The notes below the pieces were generated by a model, which worked only from the letters and a program-made list of their open reading frames with translations, was not told the origin of the DNA and ran no database searches. A stretch of 64,000 nucleotides of DNA from Bacteroides acidifaciens (GTDB taxonomy: Bacteria; Bacteroidota; Bacteroidia; Bacteroidales; Bacteroidaceae), in NCBI RefSeq assembly GCF_903181435.1, contig NZ_CAEUHO010000004.1, forward strand, positions 992,001 through 1,056,000. The letters are read 5' to 3'. Positions within the stretch are counted from its first letter, which is position 1. Every line of letters starts with the position of its first letter. Shown one piece after another: positions 19,835-29,072 of the stretch. The position numbers and the translations under genes are program-made.

Positions 19835-21358
19835 ATGTCAGAGTCTAAAAGAATAAAAACTGCATTGGTATCTGTATACCACAAAGAAGGTTTGGATGAG
19901 ATTATTACCAAACTTCACGAAGAGGGAGTAGAGTTTCTGTCAACAGGCGGGACTCGTCAGTTTATTGAATCATTGGGATATCCTTGCAAGGCAGTGGAAG
20001 ATTTGACCACTTATCCTTCTATCCTCGGTGGTCGAGTAAAGACATTACATCCGAAAATCTTCGGAGGTATCCTTTGCCGTCGCGGACTGGAACAGGATAT
20101 GCAACAGATTGAGAAATATGAAATTCCCGAAATAGATTTGGTAATTGTTGACTTGTACCCGTTTGAAGCTACCGTAGCTTCCGGTGCGTCCGAAGCAGAT
20201 ATTATTGAAAAAATCGATATAGGCGGAATCTCCCTGATTCGTGCCGCAGCCAAGAACTACAATGATGTAATTATCGTAGCTTCCCAGGCACAATACAAAC
20301 CGTTGCTGGATATGTTGATGGAGCACGGTGCCACTTCTTCACTTGAAGAACGCCGTTGGATGGCAAAAGAAGCGTTTGCCGTTTCTTCCCACTACGATTC
20401 GGCTATCTTCAATTATTTCGATGCCGGCGAAGGCTCTGCTTTCCGTTGCTCGGTGAACAACCAGAAGCAACTCCGTTACGGTGAAAACCCGCATCAGAAA
20501 GGTTATTTCTACGGAAACCTGGAGGCTATGTTCGACCAGATTCATGGAAAAGAAATCTCCTACAACAACCTGCTTGACATCAACGCTGCCGTTGATTTGA
20601 TTGACGAATTCGACGACCTCACTTTTGCTATCCTGAAGCACAACAATGCTTGTGGTCTGGCTTCACGCCCTACCGTATTGGAAGCATGGAAAGACGCATT
20701 GGCAGGTGACCCTGTTTCTGCTTTCGGCGGCGTGCTGATTACCAACGGTGTGATCGACAAGGAAGCAGCCGAAGAAATCAACAAGATTTTCTTCGAAGTG
20801 ATTATTGCACCGGATTATGATGTGGATGCACTCGAAATCCTGGGACAGAAAAAGAACCGCATCATCCTCGTCCGCAAGGAAGCTAAATTGCCGAAGAAGC
20901 AATTCCGTGCCCTGCTGAACGGCGTGTTGGTGCAGGATAAAGATACTAATATTGAAACGGTAGCCGACCTGAAAACCGTGACAGACAAAGCTCCTACTCC
21001 GGAAGAAGTGGAAGATATGTTGTTTGCCAACAAAATTGTGAAGAACAGCAAGTCCAACGCCATCGTATTGGCAAAAGGCAAACAGCTTCTCGCAAGCGGT
21101 GTAGGACAGACTTCACGTGTAGACGCATTGAAACAAGCAATTGAAAAAGCTAAATCATTTGGTTTCGACCTGAATGGTGCCGTGATGGCTTCGGATGCCT
21201 TCTTCCCGTTCCCCGACTGTGTGGAAATTGCGGATAAGGAAGGTGTTACGGCTGTTATCCAACCGGGAGGTTCGGTAAAAGACGACCAGTCATTTGCTTA
21301 TTGCAACGAGCACGGTATGGCGATGGTGACTACCGGTATCCGTCATTTTAAACACTAA
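19835..21358 (+). CDS. purH: Bifunctional AICAR transformylase/IMP cyclohydrolase
   Basis: 507 aa from ATG 19835 (MSESKRIKTALVSVYHKEG). It catalyses the last two steps of de novo IMP synthesis: formylation of AICAR by 10-formyl-THF, then ring closure. The N-terminal cyclohydrolase (MGS-like) domain carries STGGTRQFIE and GGRVKTLHPKIFGGIL. The C-terminal transformylase has the K-H pair in ILKHNNACG plus RYGENPHQKG and the family end TTGIRHFKH. The mreB gene starts 17 bp after its stop, so read-through into the shape operon is possible. Confidence 0.97.
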   Translation: MSESKRIKTALVSVYHKEGLDEIITKLHEEGVEFLSTGGTRQFIESLGYPCKAVEDLTTYPSILGGRVKTLHPKIFGGILCRRGLEQDMQQIEKYEIPEIDLVIVDLYPFEATVASGASEADIIEKIDIGGISLIRAAAKNYNDVIIVASQAQYKPLLDMLMEHGATSSLEERRWMAKEAFAVSSHYDSAIFNYFDAGEGSAFRCSVNNQKQLRYGENPHQKGYFYGNLEAMFDQIHGKEISYNNLLDINAAVDLIDEFDDLTFAILKHNNACGLASRPTVLEAWKDALAGDPVSAFGGVLITNGVIDKEAAEEINKIFFEVIIAPDYDVDALEILGQKKNRIILVRKEAKLPKKQFRALLNGVLVQDKDTNIETVADLKTVTDKAPTPEEVEDMLFANKIVKNSKSNAIVLAKGKQLLASGVGQTSRVDALKQAIEKAKSFGFDLNGAVMASDAFFPFPDCVEIADKEGVTAVIQPGGSVKDDQSFAYCNEHGMAMVTTGIRHFKH

Positions 21359-21375
21359 AAAAATAAGAATTAAGA

Positions 21376-22398
21376 ATGGGATTGTTTTCTTTTACACAAG
21401 AAATTGCGATGGACTTGGGTACAGCCAATACCATCATCATCACGAATGGAAAGATCGTGGTGGATGAGCCTTCGGTTGTAGCTCTGGACCGCCGTACTGA
21501 TAAGATGATTGCCGTTGGGGAAAAGGCGAAGTTGATGCATGAAAAGACCCACGAAAACATACGCACCATCCGTCCGTTGAGAGACGGTGTAATTGCCGAC
21601 TTCTATGCTTGCGAGCAGATGATGCGCGGTTTGATTAAGCGGGTGAATACCCGCAACCACTTGTTTTCACCCTCTCTCCGTATGGTGATTGGTGTTCCTT
21701 CGGGAAGTACGGAAGTCGAACTCCGTGCTGTTCGCGACTCTGCCGAACATGCTGGCGGACGTGACGTCTATCTGATTTTCGAACCGATGGCTGCGGCAAT
21801 CGGTATCGGTATCGATGTGGAAGCACCGGAAGGAAACATGATCGTTGATATAGGTGGTGGTTCTACGGAAATTGCCGTAATTTCTTTGGGCGGTATCGTA
21901 TCCAACAACTCCATCCGTGTTGCCGGTGACGACCTGACCGAAGATATTCGCGAATATATGAGCCGTCAGCATAATGTGAAAGTCAGCGAGCGTATGGCGG
22001 AACGTATCAAGATAAACGTAGGGGCAGCCTTGACCGAATTGGGCGAAGGTGCTCCCGAAGATTATATTGTTCACGGTCCGAACCGTATCACAGCTCTTCC
22101 GATGGAAGTACCCGTATGCTATCAGGAAGTGGCTCACTGTCTGGAGAAATCAATCTCGAAGATTGAAACAGCTATTCTGAGCGCATTGGAGAGCACTCCG
22201 CCCGAACTCTACGCGGATATTGTGCACAATGGTATCTACCTTTCCGGTGGCGGCGCATTGCTTCGTGGACTGGACAAGCGGTTGACTGATAAAATCAATA
22301 TTCCTTTCCACATTGCGGAAGACCCTTTGCACGCTGTTGCCAAAGGTACAGGAGTTGCGTTAAAGAATGTAGACCGTTTCTCCTTCTTAATGAGATAA
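21376..22398 (+). CDS. mreB: Rod shape-determining protein MreB
   Basis: 340 aa, actin-like ATPase that organises lateral wall synthesis on the inner face of the inner membrane. Phosphate-binding loops are visible as DLGTANTIIITNG (start) and DIGGGSTEIAVISLGG (about 156-171), with the adenosine motif LSGGGALLRGLD near 290. The N-terminal FSFTQEIAMDLGTA agrees with the family. It is the first gene of mreB-mreC-mreD-mrdA-rodA. Confidence 0.97.
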   Translation: MGLFSFTQEIAMDLGTANTIIITNGKIVVDEPSVVALDRRTDKMIAVGEKAKLMHEKTHENIRTIRPLRDGVIADFYACEQMMRGLIKRVNTRNHLFSPSLRMVIGVPSGSTEVELRAVRDSAEHAGGRDVYLIFEPMAAAIGIGIDVEAPEGNMIVDIGGGSTEIAVISLGGIVSNNSIRVAGDDLTEDIREYMSRQHNVKVSERMAERIKINVGAALTELGEGAPEDYIVHGPNRITALPMEVPVCYQEVAHCLEKSISKIETAILSALESTPPELYADIVHNGIYLSGGGALLRGLDKRLTDKINIPFHIAEDPLHAVAKGTGVALKNVDRFSFLMR

Positions 22399-22405
22399 GT
22401 CAGGG

Positions 22406-23251
22406 ATGAGGAATTTAATAAACTTCCTTCTGAAATACAATTACTGGTTCCTCTTTATCATATTAGAGGTAGCCAGTTTTGTTTTGTTATTTCGGTTCAA
22501 CCGCTATCAGCAGAGTACCTATTTTACTTCTGCCAATACGGTTGTGGGGGCGGTTTATGAAGTATCGGGAGGTATTTCCTCTTATTTTCATCTGAAATCG
22601 GTCAATGAAGACTTGCTGGACCGTAACATGCTGCTTGAACAGCAAATCACGAACCTGGAGAAAGCGTTGAAAGAACGTCAGGTCGATTCGGTGACGGTCA
22701 GCAGTATCCGCCAAATGCCGCAGAATGATTACCAACTGTTCAAGGCGCATGTGATAAAGAACAGTCTGACACTGCCTGATAACTACATTACCCTTGATAA
22801 GGGTTCTTCTTCCGGCATCCGTCCCGAGATGGGAGTGGTAGACGGTAATGGTATTGTAGGTATTGTGTATGAGACTTCTCCTTCTTATTCAGTAGTTATT
22901 TCTGTGTTGAACAGCAAGTCCAATATAAGTTGTAAGATAATAGGCAGTGATTACTTCGGTTATCTGAAGTGGGAGCACGGGGATTCGCGCTACGCCTATC
23001 TGAAAGACCTGCCCCGCCATGCGGAATTCAATTTGGGAGATACTGTAGTGACCAGTGGTTTCTCAACCGTATTCCCGGAGGGTATCATGGTAGGTACGGT
23101 AGATGATATGGCCGACTCCAATGACGGACTATCCTATCTGTTGAAAATCAAGCTGGCTACCGATTTCGGTAAACTCAGCGATGTGCGTGTAGTAGCCCGA
23201 AACGGCCAGGAGGAACAGAAGAAACTTGAAAACAAGGCAACGAAACAATGA
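22406..23251 (+). CDS. mreC: Rod shape-determining protein MreC
   Basis: 281 aa. One N-terminal TM helix (about 12-30), then a periplasmic coiled coil (about 65-95), then the beta-rich MreC core with LDKGSSSGIRPEMGVVDGNGIVGIV and DTVVTSGFSTVFPEGIMVGTV. MreC dimerises and links MreB to PBP2 in the elongasome. It starts 7 bp after mreB and overlaps mreD by 4 bp (ATGA). Confidence 0.95.
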   Translation: MRNLINFLLKYNYWFLFIILEVASFVLLFRFNRYQQSTYFTSANTVVGAVYEVSGGISSYFHLKSVNEDLLDRNMLLEQQITNLEKALKERQVDSVTVSSIRQMPQNDYQLFKAHVIKNSLTLPDNYITLDKGSSSGIRPEMGVVDGNGIVGIVYETSPSYSVVISVLNSKSNISCKIIGSDYFGYLKWEHGDSRYAYLKDLPRHAEFNLGDTVVTSGFSTVFPEGIMVGTVDDMADSNDGLSYLLKIKLATDFGKLSDVRVVARNGQEEQKKLENKATKQ

Positions 23252-23745
23252 TTATCACCTATATACATAGAATCGGATGGTTTATCGGCTTGGTACTTCT
23301 TCAGGTGCTTATCCTGAATAACGTGCATATAGCGGGATACGCTACTCCCTTTCTCTATATTTACTTTATACTGAAGTTCAACTCCGGCACTTTGCGGAAT
23401 GAACTGATGCTGTGGGCTTTCTTTTTCGGACTTACCATCGACGTATTTGCCGATACTCCGGGGATGAATGCGGCTGCCACCGTGTTGCTTGCTTTTCTGC
23501 GCCCTTCTTTGCTGCGTCTGTTTACTCCCCGTGACAACCTGGACAGCTTCATCCCTTCTTTCAAGACAATAGGAATCACTCCTTTCCTGAAATATACTAC
23601 TGCAAGTGTTTTTGTGCATAGCTTGGCACTACTCTCTATTGAGTTCTTCTCGTTTTCCAGCATTTGGCTGTTGCTGCTGCGGGTGCTGCTCTGCACCATT
23701 CTGACTGTAACTTGTATTGTGGCTGTTGAAGGTATAAGGAAGTAA
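23248..23745 (+). CDS. mreD: Rod shape-determining protein MreD
   Basis: 165 aa, about five predicted TM helices, as in Bacteroidota MreD. The segment FFFGLTIDVFADTPGMNAAATVLLA is characteristic. It is an inner membrane part of the elongasome, of unclear biochemical role. It overlaps mreC by 4 bp and is followed 2 bp later by mrdA, so translational coupling is likely. Confidence 0.92.
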   Translation: MIITYIHRIGWFIGLVLLQVLILNNVHIAGYATPFLYIYFILKFNSGTLRNELMLWAFFFGLTIDVFADTPGMNAAATVLLAFLRPSLLRLFTPRDNLDSFIPSFKTIGITPFLKYTTASVFVHSLALLSIEFFSFSSIWLLLLRVLLCTILTVTCIVAVEGIRK

Positions 23746-23747
23746 AG

Positions 23748-25610
23748 ATGGCAAAAGATTATAGATTAGAGAAGCGCAAATTTGTTATCGGCGGCATTGC
23801 CCTGTCCATTGTTCTGATTTATCTGATACGGCTTTTCGTATTGCAGATTACAACGGATGACTACAAGAAGAATGCCGACAGTAATGCTTTTTTGAATAAG
23901 ATACAGTATCCCTCGCGCGGAGCTATCTACGACCGTTCCGGCAAACTGCTGGTATTCAACCAGCCTGCCTATGATATTTCGATTGTCCCGAAGGAAGTCG
24001 AGAATCTGGATACGCTCGACCTGTGCCAGTCGCTGAATATCACCCGTGCCCAATTCCTGAAGATTATGAGCGACATGAAAGACCGTCGCCGCAATCCGGG
24101 GTATTCCCGCTATACCAACCAGTTGTTCATGTCGCAGCTTTCGGCAGAAGAGTGTGGTGTCTTTCAGGAGAAACTATTCAAGTTCCGTGGCTTCTATATC
24201 CAGCGGCGTACAATTCGTCAATATTCCTACAATGCCGCCTCACACGCTTTGGGCGACATCGGAGAGGTTTCCGCCAAAGAAATGGAAGCGGATGAAGAAG
24301 GATACTACATTCGTGGCGATTATGTCGGCAAGTTGGGTGTGGAGAAATCATATGAAAAGTATCTGCGTGGAGAGAAAGGAATTGAAATCTTGCTCCGTGA
24401 TGCGCACGGTCGTATCCAAGGACATTATATGGATGGCGAATACGACCGTCCTTCCGTCCCCGGCAAGAACCTGACATTAAGCCTGGATATTGATTTGCAG
24501 ATTTTGGGCGAACGTTTATTGAAGAATAAAATTGGAAGTATCGTCGCCATCGAACCGGAAACCGGTGAAATCCTCTGTCTGGTATCTTCTCCGAACTACG
24601 ACCCGCACCTGATGATTGGCCGTCAGCGCGGTAAAAACCATCTGATGTTGCAGCGCGACAAGATGAAGCCTCTGTTGAACCGTGCTTTGATGGGAGTCTA
24701 TCCGCCGGGGTCTACCTTTAAGACCGCACAGGGCTTGACCTTCCTGCAAGAAGGCATCATCACCGAGCAAAGTCCGACTTTCCCCTGTTCGCGTGGTTTC
24801 CATTATGGCAGGCTGACAGTAGGTTGCCATGCTCACGGAGCACCGATTCCGTTGATACCCGCCATCGCTACATCGTGCAACTCCTACTTCTGTTGGGGGC
24901 TGTTCCGTATGTTCGGCGACCGTAAATACGGCTCACCGCAAAATGCTATTACCGTTTGGAAAGACCACATGGTTTCGCAGGGATTCGGTTACAAGCTGGG
25001 AGTCGACTTGCCGGGGGAGAAACGTGGATTAATCCCGAACGCCCAATTTTATGATAAAGCCTATCGCGGACATTGGAACGGACTGACAGTAATCAGTATC
25101 TCTATCGGACAGGGAGAAATCTTGTCTACTCCTCTTCAGATAGCCAACCTGGGAGCGACGATTGCCAACAGGGGATATTTCGTCACACCGCATATCGTGA
25201 AGGAAATCCAGGATAACCAGATAGACAGCCTCTACCGTACCCCACGCTATACCACTATTGAGAAGAGACATTACGAATCGGTGGTTGAAGGTATGCGTGC
25301 CGCTGCTACGGGCGGTACTTGCCGGATGCTTTCCATGATGGTACCGGATTTGGAAGCCTGTGGAAAAACGGGTACTGCGCAGAACCGCGGACACGACCAC
25401 TCGGTATTTATGGGCTTTGCGCCGATGAACAAACCGAAGATTGCTATTGCCGTCTATGTAGAGAACGGCGGATGGGGTGCTACATACGGAGTTCCTTTCG
25501 GGGCACTGATGATGGAGCAGTATTTGAAAGGCAAGCTCTCGCCGGAGAACGAATTGAGGGCGGAAGAATTTAGTAACAGAGTGATATTATATGGTAACGA
25601 GGAACGATAG
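23748..25610 (+). CDS. mrdA: Penicillin-binding protein 2 (elongation transpeptidase)
   Basis: 620 aa. One TM helix (about 12-33), a PBP dimerisation domain (RGAIYDRSGKLLVFN), and a transpeptidase domain with the three active-site motifs: SxxK as STFK (S322, K325), SxN as SCN in ATSCNSYF, and KTG in CGKTGTAQN. It cross-links lateral-wall peptidoglycan together with the glycosyltransferase RodA, whose gene overlaps its 3' end by 20 bp. Confidence 0.96.
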   Translation: MAKDYRLEKRKFVIGGIALSIVLIYLIRLFVLQITTDDYKKNADSNAFLNKIQYPSRGAIYDRSGKLLVFNQPAYDISIVPKEVENLDTLDLCQSLNITRAQFLKIMSDMKDRRRNPGYSRYTNQLFMSQLSAEECGVFQEKLFKFRGFYIQRRTIRQYSYNAASHALGDIGEVSAKEMEADEEGYYIRGDYVGKLGVEKSYEKYLRGEKGIEILLRDAHGRIQGHYMDGEYDRPSVPGKNLTLSLDIDLQILGERLLKNKIGSIVAIEPETGEILCLVSSPNYDPHLMIGRQRGKNHLMLQRDKMKPLLNRALMGVYPPGSTFKTAQGLTFLQEGIITEQSPTFPCSRGFHYGRLTVGCHAHGAPIPLIPAIATSCNSYFCWGLFRMFGDRKYGSPQNAITVWKDHMVSQGFGYKLGVDLPGEKRGLIPNAQFYDKAYRGHWNGLTVISISIGQGEILSTPLQIANLGATIANRGYFVTPHIVKEIQDNQIDSLYRTPRYTTIEKRHYESVVEGMRAAATGGTCRMLSMMVPDLEACGKTGTAQNRGHDHSVFMGFAPMNKPKIAIAVYVENGGWGATYGVPFGALMMEQYLKGKLSPENELRAEEFSNRVILYGNEER

Positions 25611-27048
25611 TTTGTGGAAAACGTTGGACTGGGTAACGATTTGCATTTACCTGCTCCTGATTGTCGGCGGATGGTTTAGCGTCTGCGGAGCGAGCTATGA
25701 CTATGGCGAACGCGACTTCCTCGACTTCTCTACCCGTGCCGGAAAACAGTTCGTATGGATTATCTGTTCGTTCGGGTTAGGCTTTGTATTGCTGATGTTG
25801 GAAGACCGGATGTATGATATGTTCGCGTATATTATATATATAGGGATGATTCTCTTGCTTATCGTCACTATCTTTATTGCGCCGGACACAAAAGGTTCGC
25901 GTTCCTGGCTCGTAATGGGGCCTGTCAGCCTTCAACCCGCCGAATTTGCCAAATTCGCTACAGCCTTGGCGTTGGCAAAATACATGAACGCCTACTCATT
26001 CAGCATCAAGAAGGAAAAGTGTGCTTTGATTCTTGGATTGATTATTCTTCTTCCGATGATGCTGATTATCGGTCAGCGGGAAACTGGTTCCGCGTTGGTA
26101 TATCTCGCCTTTTTCCTGGTTCTCTACCGGGAAGGAATGCCGGGTGTGGTACTCTTTGCCGGAGTATGCGCGGTGATTTATTTTGTGGTCGGCATCCGTT
26201 TTGACGAAGTGTTTATAGCCGATACTCCCACGCCATTGGGAGAATTCATTGTATTGCTCCTAGTCTTATTATTTGCCGGAGGCATGGTATGGGTATATCG
26301 TAAGAGAGCCGTGCCTACCCGCAACATCATTGGCGGAAGCCTGGGAGTATTATTAATCGCCTATCTGATATCCGAATACTGGGTACATTTCAGCTTGGTT
26401 TGGGTACAATGGGGGCTTTGTGCGGTTGTGGTAGGTTATTTGATTTATCTGGCATTAAGTGAGCGGCAACGCACCTATTTTTTGATAGCCTTGTTCACCA
26501 TCGGCTCCATCGGATTCCTGTATTCCAGTAACTATGTCTTTGACAATGTATTGGAACCTCATCAGCAAATCCGTATCAAGGTAGTATTGGGCTTGGAAGA
26601 AGATTTGACGGGTGCGGGATATAATGTGAACCAATCCAAGATTGCCATCGGTTCCGGCGGGTTGACTGGAAAAGGTTTCCTGAATGGCACGCAAACCAAA
26701 TTGAAATATGTGCCCGAACAAGACACCGACTTCATCTTCTGTACGGTAGGAGAGGAGCAAGGCTTTGTCGGTTCGGCTGCCGTCCTGATAGCTTTCCTTA
26801 TTCTGATTTTGCGGTTGATATTCCTGTCCGAACGACAACCCTCTACTTTCGGGCGAGTCTATGGCTACTCAGTCGTCAGCATTTTTCTCTTTCACCTATT
26901 TATTAATGTCGGCATGGTGCTGGGATTGACTCCGGTTATCGGTATCCCGTTACCGTTCTTCAGTTACGGCGGGTCTTCTTTGTGGGGCTTTACGATATTG
27001 CTGTTTATTTTCCTGCGTTTGGATGCAGGGCGGGGAAGAAGGCTTTAG
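25591..27048 (+). CDS. rodA: SEDS peptidoglycan glycosyltransferase RodA
   Basis: 485 aa, multi-pass SEDS protein with GSRSWLVMGPVSLQPAEFAK, QRETGSALVYLAFFLVLYREG and the C-terminal PLPFFSYGGSS. It polymerises lipid II in the elongasome with PBP2. It is longer than E. coli RodA (370 aa) because of an extra hydrophobic insertion of about 100 residues around 205-310 (four or so helices) before LEPHQQIRIKVVLG, which is common in Bacteroidota. The stop is 8 bp from the end of convergent gldH. Confidence 0.95.
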   Translation: MVTRNDSLWKTLDWVTICIYLLLIVGGWFSVCGASYDYGERDFLDFSTRAGKQFVWIICSFGLGFVLLMLEDRMYDMFAYIIYIGMILLLIVTIFIAPDTKGSRSWLVMGPVSLQPAEFAKFATALALAKYMNAYSFSIKKEKCALILGLIILLPMMLIIGQRETGSALVYLAFFLVLYREGMPGVVLFAGVCAVIYFVVGIRFDEVFIADTPTPLGEFIVLLLVLLFAGGMVWVYRKRAVPTRNIIGGSLGVLLIAYLISEYWVHFSLVWVQWGLCAVVVGYLIYLALSERQRTYFLIALFTIGSIGFLYSSNYVFDNVLEPHQQIRIKVVLGLEEDLTGAGYNVNQSKIAIGSGGLTGKGFLNGTQTKLKYVPEQDTDFIFCTVGEEQGFVGSAAVLIAFLILILRLIFLSERQPSTFGRVYGYSVVSIFLFHLFINVGMVLGLTPVIGIPLPFFSYGGSSLWGFTILLFIFLRLDAGRGRRL

Positions 27049-27056
27049 GAGAACTT

Positions 27057-27542
27057 TTAATCCTCTATGTGTTGTTTCTCAATCCGTATTCCTATGTCAT
27101 TCATTCCTTGCAATTTCTCGTCTTTCATTCCGCTCATTACCTTAATGGTATAATTGCCCGGATGTAAAGGACGTATGGATTTGACGAATGTTTCTGCCTG
27201 ATAAACGCTTCCCCATCCTTTCCCTGTCCATCTGCCTGTGGAATCGGCAAGGCTGATGGCGATAGTATCGGTACGCCACACCGTAGAATCCGGCATATTC
27301 TGAGAAATGAATAAGTGCAAGTCATGATAAGGATAATCTGTCCTGTTACGGACTTCCGCGAATAACCGGAAAGTGGTAGGAATACTATCAGTGACAGGAA
27401 TATGGAAAGAGAGCGTATCACTCTTTCCCCATCCTTTATTGGGAAGGGATTGGTAAGAGTGATACACTGTATTTTCGTTGTTACAGGCTGCTAAACAGGC
27501 TGTGAACAAACAAAATAAACTATTCCTGAGAAGGCTTTTCAT
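27057..27542 (-). CDS. gldH: Gliding motility-type lipoprotein GldH
   Basis: 161 aa from the ATG whose first base is 27542. The signal peptide ends in LAAC (C20), so it is a lipoprotein. The body (VYHSYQSLPNKGWGKSDTLSFHIPVTDS, RNRTDYPYHDLHLFISQN) matches the GldH family, which is needed for gliding in Flavobacterium but is conserved in non-gliding Bacteroides, where its role is unknown. Its first 23 bp overlap the 3' end of the RicT-like gene in another frame. The frame stays open far upstream, but that part translates the low-complexity tail of the neighbour and is not protein-like. Confidence 0.9.
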   Translation of the reverse strand: MKSLLRNSLFCLFTACLAACNNENTVYHSYQSLPNKGWGKSDTLSFHIPVTDSIPTTFRLFAEVRNRTDYPYHDLHLFISQNMPDSTVWRTDTIAISLADSTGRWTGKGWGSVYQAETFVKSIRPLHPGNYTIKVMSGMKDEKLQGMNDIGIRIEKQHIED

Positions 27543-29058
27543 TATTATTCTGCGGTTTCTCCTGGTTCGGGTTTCTTTCCGGTCTTTCTCCTCTTTCGGG
27601 TCTTTCCGGTCTGGGACGACGTTCCTGCCCTTGTGGACGCTCCGGTCTATCCAGATTCTGCTGTCTATCCTGGTTTCTGGGTCTTTCCTGATTTTGAGAA
27701 CGTTCTTGGTTCTGCGGACGCTCTTGGCCTTGCGGACGTTCCGGGCGTCTGTTGTCGTTATTCCGTCCTTGATTCTGTCCCCTGTTCCGATTATTGTTAT
27801 TGTTGTTTCTCGGCCGGTTTTCTCTTTCCCCTCTGTTACCGTTTTCTGATGGTTGCGAGCGGTTATCGTTTTCTCGTTGAGGTTGTTGCGGACGATTTTC
27901 CCCCTCTGCTTGTTGTTGCGGGCGGTTATTATTGTTATTATTTCCTTTCTTCTTCTTTTTGTTATTCCGGTTTCCGTTGTTGCCGCCGTCCTTATTATTC
28001 CGGCTACGGTCAAAACGGGTGACACTTTCCTGTTCAAGCAAATCCACCGGTTTCTTCGGTTCCGGCTTTCTCTCTTCTTCGATCAGGCTGTCCGGTTTCA
28101 TCCCTTTCCTGTTCATTGAGATAATCTCGAACGCACGTTTGCCGCTAATCGTCACTAAGTTTGCCGGGAAACTCTTATCCGTAGAATAAGAAATCTGATT
28201 GCTCAGAATATCCGCTTTGAAGAAATAGAAGGTGCCGTCCTTCGTTTCCAATTCAATCTCCTTGGAAGGCAGGCGTTTCTGAGCTTCCACATAGCAGTCC
28301 ACCTCATAGTTCAGACAGCATTTCAATTTCGCACACTGTCCGGCAAGTTTCTGAGGATTCAGCGAAATATCCTGATAACGGGCTGCACTGGTAGATACTG
28401 ATACGAAACTCGTCATCCACGTAGCGCAGCAAAGCTCGCGTCCGCAAGGGCCGATACCGCCGATACGTCCCGCTTCCTGGCGCGCACCAATCTGCTTCAT
28501 CTCGATACGTACACGAAACGCCTCTGCCAATACCTTAATCAGTTGACGGAAATCCACACGCTCGTCCGCAATATAATAGAAGATAGCCTTGTTGCCGTCT
28601 CCCTGATACTCCACATCTCCGATTTTCATGTTCAGGTTCAGATTCAAAGCAATCTGACGCGCACGAATCATCGTAGCATGCTCCTTACTTTTGGCTTCGT
28701 TGAATTTCTCCATATCCACCGGTTTGGCTTTCCGGTAAACACGCTTGATTTCCGTATCCGCCTTGAAGTTTGCTTTCTTCATTTGCAGCGGAACTAGTCT
28801 GCCAGTCAGCGTTACTACACCAATATCATGGCCCGGAGTCGCTTCAACGGCAACAATATCCCCCTTTTCCAGTTTGATTTTATTGCTGTTGCGGTAATAC
28901 CCCTTTCTAGTATTCTTGAATTGTACTTCTACCATGTCACTCTCTTCCGCATTGCCCGGAATGTCCGCCAGCCAATCGTAGGTGTTCAGTTTCTTATCTT
29001 GCCGGGAGCACCCTTTGCAGCAAAGGCCGCCGCTCCCATTATGAAGTTTATATTCCAT
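27520..29058 (-). CDS. PSP1/RicT-like protein with long disordered C-terminal tail
   Basis: 512 aa. The N-terminal part has a cysteine cluster (CCKGCSRQ) and the central part the PSP1 C-terminal domain (about 115-260), with GGIGPCGRELCCATW and GQCAKLKCCLNYEVDCY. These cysteines match the Fe-S-binding positions of RicT (YaaT), part of the complex that guides RNase Y in Bacillus. From about residue 350 to the end the sequence is almost only Asn, Arg, Gln, Pro, Glu and Gly (PERPQGQERPQNQERSQNQE-like repeats), a strongly basic disordered tail of about 160 residues. A role in RNA processing is an inference. It lies in metF-holB-this gene-gldH. Confidence 0.88.
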   Translation of the reverse strand: MEYKLHNGSGGLCCKGCSRQDKKLNTYDWLADIPGNAEESDMVEVQFKNTRKGYYRNSNKIKLEKGDIVAVEATPGHDIGVVTLTGRLVPLQMKKANFKADTEIKRVYRKAKPVDMEKFNEAKSKEHATMIRARQIALNLNLNMKIGDVEYQGDGNKAIFYYIADERVDFRQLIKVLAEAFRVRIEMKQIGARQEAGRIGGIGPCGRELCCATWMTSFVSVSTSAARYQDISLNPQKLAGQCAKLKCCLNYEVDCYVEAQKRLPSKEIELETKDGTFYFFKADILSNQISYSTDKSFPANLVTISGKRAFEIISMNRKGMKPDSLIEEERKPEPKKPVDLLEQESVTRFDRSRNNKDGGNNGNRNNKKKKKGNNNNNNRPQQQAEGENRPQQPQRENDNRSQPSENGNRGERENRPRNNNNNNRNRGQNQGRNNDNRRPERPQGQERPQNQERSQNQERPRNQDRQQNLDRPERPQGQERRPRPERPERGERPERNPNQEKPQNNNEKPSQE

Positions 29059-29072
29059 AGTTTATATATTTA

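Noticed and set aside
27543..28037. 165-residue N-terminal extension of GldH
   Set aside because: It is the low-complexity tail of the neighbouring gene read in another frame and would bury the lipoprotein signal peptide.
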